DNA of 12,687 nucleotides. Origin: Verrucomicrobiaceae bacterium. GTDB taxonomy: Bacteria; Verrucomicrobiota; Verrucomicrobiae; Verrucomicrobiales; Akkermansiaceae. The first letter of the stretch is position 1. Each line of letters starts with the position of its first letter. The DNA is taken from assembly GCA_947372405.1 (NCBI GenBank), contig CANBTO010000083.1, positions 1 to 12,687 on the forward strand, given 5' to 3'. The position numbers and the translations under genes are program-made. The notes beneath the pieces are model-generated. The model did no database searches and was not told the DNA's origin. It saw only the letters and a program-made list of their open reading frames with translations. Positions 12,308 to 12,687 of the stretch are shown here, piece after piece.

Positions 12308-12687
12308 TCAGGATCCGGCCTGCGGACGGAACCGCGTGGAGATTCCTTTCCCGGCGACAATCGCCGCAAGGCGCTCCGGTTGGCGGCCGTGGGCAATGTG
12401 GGTCTCAATGCCTGCATCAACGGCGAATTTCACCGCTGCGAGCTTCGAGGCCATCCCGCCCATCGAGAAGCGGCCCTTGTCGTCGCGGACGTGGCGGAAG
12501 ACATCGTCGATGTCCGTGACCTCGGGAATGAGCGCGCCGGTCTCCGGATCTAACAAACCATCCACGCTTGTGAGCAGGATCACGCGGCGGGCACCGGCCA
12601 GTTTCGCCACGCGCACGGAAAGCATGTCGTTGTCACCGAACTTCAGCTCCTCGACGGCAACCGAGTCGTTCTCGTTGATGATCGGCA
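12308..12687 (-). CDS. proB: Glutamate 5-kinase, C-terminal part (5' end beyond right edge)
   Basis: The frame is open through the right edge; the visible 125 residues begin PIINENDSVAVEELKFGDND and continue 'MLSVRVAKLAGARRVILLTSVDGLLD' then 'GRFSMGGMASKLAAVKFAVDAG', the amino-acid-kinase core of glutamate 5-kinase with the glutamate-binding 'NEND' loop and the 'GTGGM.SK'-like nucleotide loop (here FSMGGMASK). The enzyme phosphorylates glutamate in the first step of proline synthesis. The protein stops shortly after 'AGKGISTRF' (ending RPQAGS), where E. coli ProB continues into a PUA domain of about 100 residues. So this is the short, PUA-less form, unless a frameshift has cut it. The gene upstream (perhaps obgE or proA) is outside the window. 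Confidence 0.9.
   Translation of the reverse strand, partial: PIINENDSVAVEELKFGDNDMLSVRVAKLAGARRVILLTSVDGLLDPETGALIPEVTDIDDVFRHVRDDKGRFSMGGMASKLAAVKFAVDAGIETHIAHGRQPERLAAIVAGKGISTRFRPQAGS

Noticed and set aside
1..12687. CRISPR array, tRNA or rRNA genes, insertion sequences, prophage genes
   Set aside because: No regularly spaced repeats, no tRNA-like cloverleaf sequence, no transposase or integrase reading frame seen on either strand.

Overview
The window looks like chromosomal DNA of a member of the Verrucomicrobiota, probably close to Luteolibacter/Haloferula-type Verrucomicrobiaceae. This rests on the Ig-like surface protein with its characteristic N-terminus, the short CGCAAAG-type dispersed repeat, the near absence of Shine-Dalgarno sequences, the high GC content, and the mix of SUF, OpgG, PEGA and Ski2-like/DUF3516 genes. 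The assignment is inference from content; no rRNA or marker gene is present.

Layout. Positions 1-6912 form a run of minus-strand genes. Read in transcription order from the right these are a Ski2-like helicase with a DUF3516-type C-terminus (6912-4372), a membrane-anchored PEGA-domain protein (4291-3338), a periplasmic glucan protein OpgG (3226-1628), a small secreted protein with two Ig-like domains (1537-755), a Fur-family regulator (575-147), and the first 34 codons of sufC (102 to the left edge). The Fur-sufC pair looks like the start of a SUF iron-sulfur assembly operon under its own Fur-type regulator.

Positions 6930-8340 are an accessory island of toxin-antitoxin genes. It holds a short dispersed repeat, then a plus-strand Phd/YefM antitoxin and RelE/ParE-type toxin preceded by two overlapping inverted repeats. 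Next comes the stump of what appears to be an XRE-type antitoxin, cut off exactly where a convergent, intact vapBC pair ends. About 520 bp of largely gene-poor sequence follows (8339-8857), with at most one doubtful small ORF.

Positions 8858-10437 are a compact plus-strand operon: ribose-5-phosphate isomerase B, a histidine phosphatase and a YiiD_C-type hotdog thioesterase, with gaps of 15 and 11 nt. A secreted HEAT-repeat-containing protein follows (10527-11387). A 234-bp convergent intergenic region rich in small palindromes separates it from a minus-strand acetate transporter of the SatP/GPR1-FUN34-YaaH family (12215-11622). The right edge holds the 3' part of proB (glutamate 5-kinase), which lacks a C-terminal PUA domain.

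Most of the window is ordinary housekeeping. The most notable items are the scrambled toxin-antitoxin island with its decapitated antitoxin and nested operator repeats, a hexamer (TGTTAG/CTAACA) that recurs about ten times and forces rare codons inside genes, a Fur-family regulator without the CXXC zinc ligands beside sufC, and several promoters whose -10 boxes lie so close to the start codon that the messages would be leaderless. I did not find a clearly new multi-gene system.
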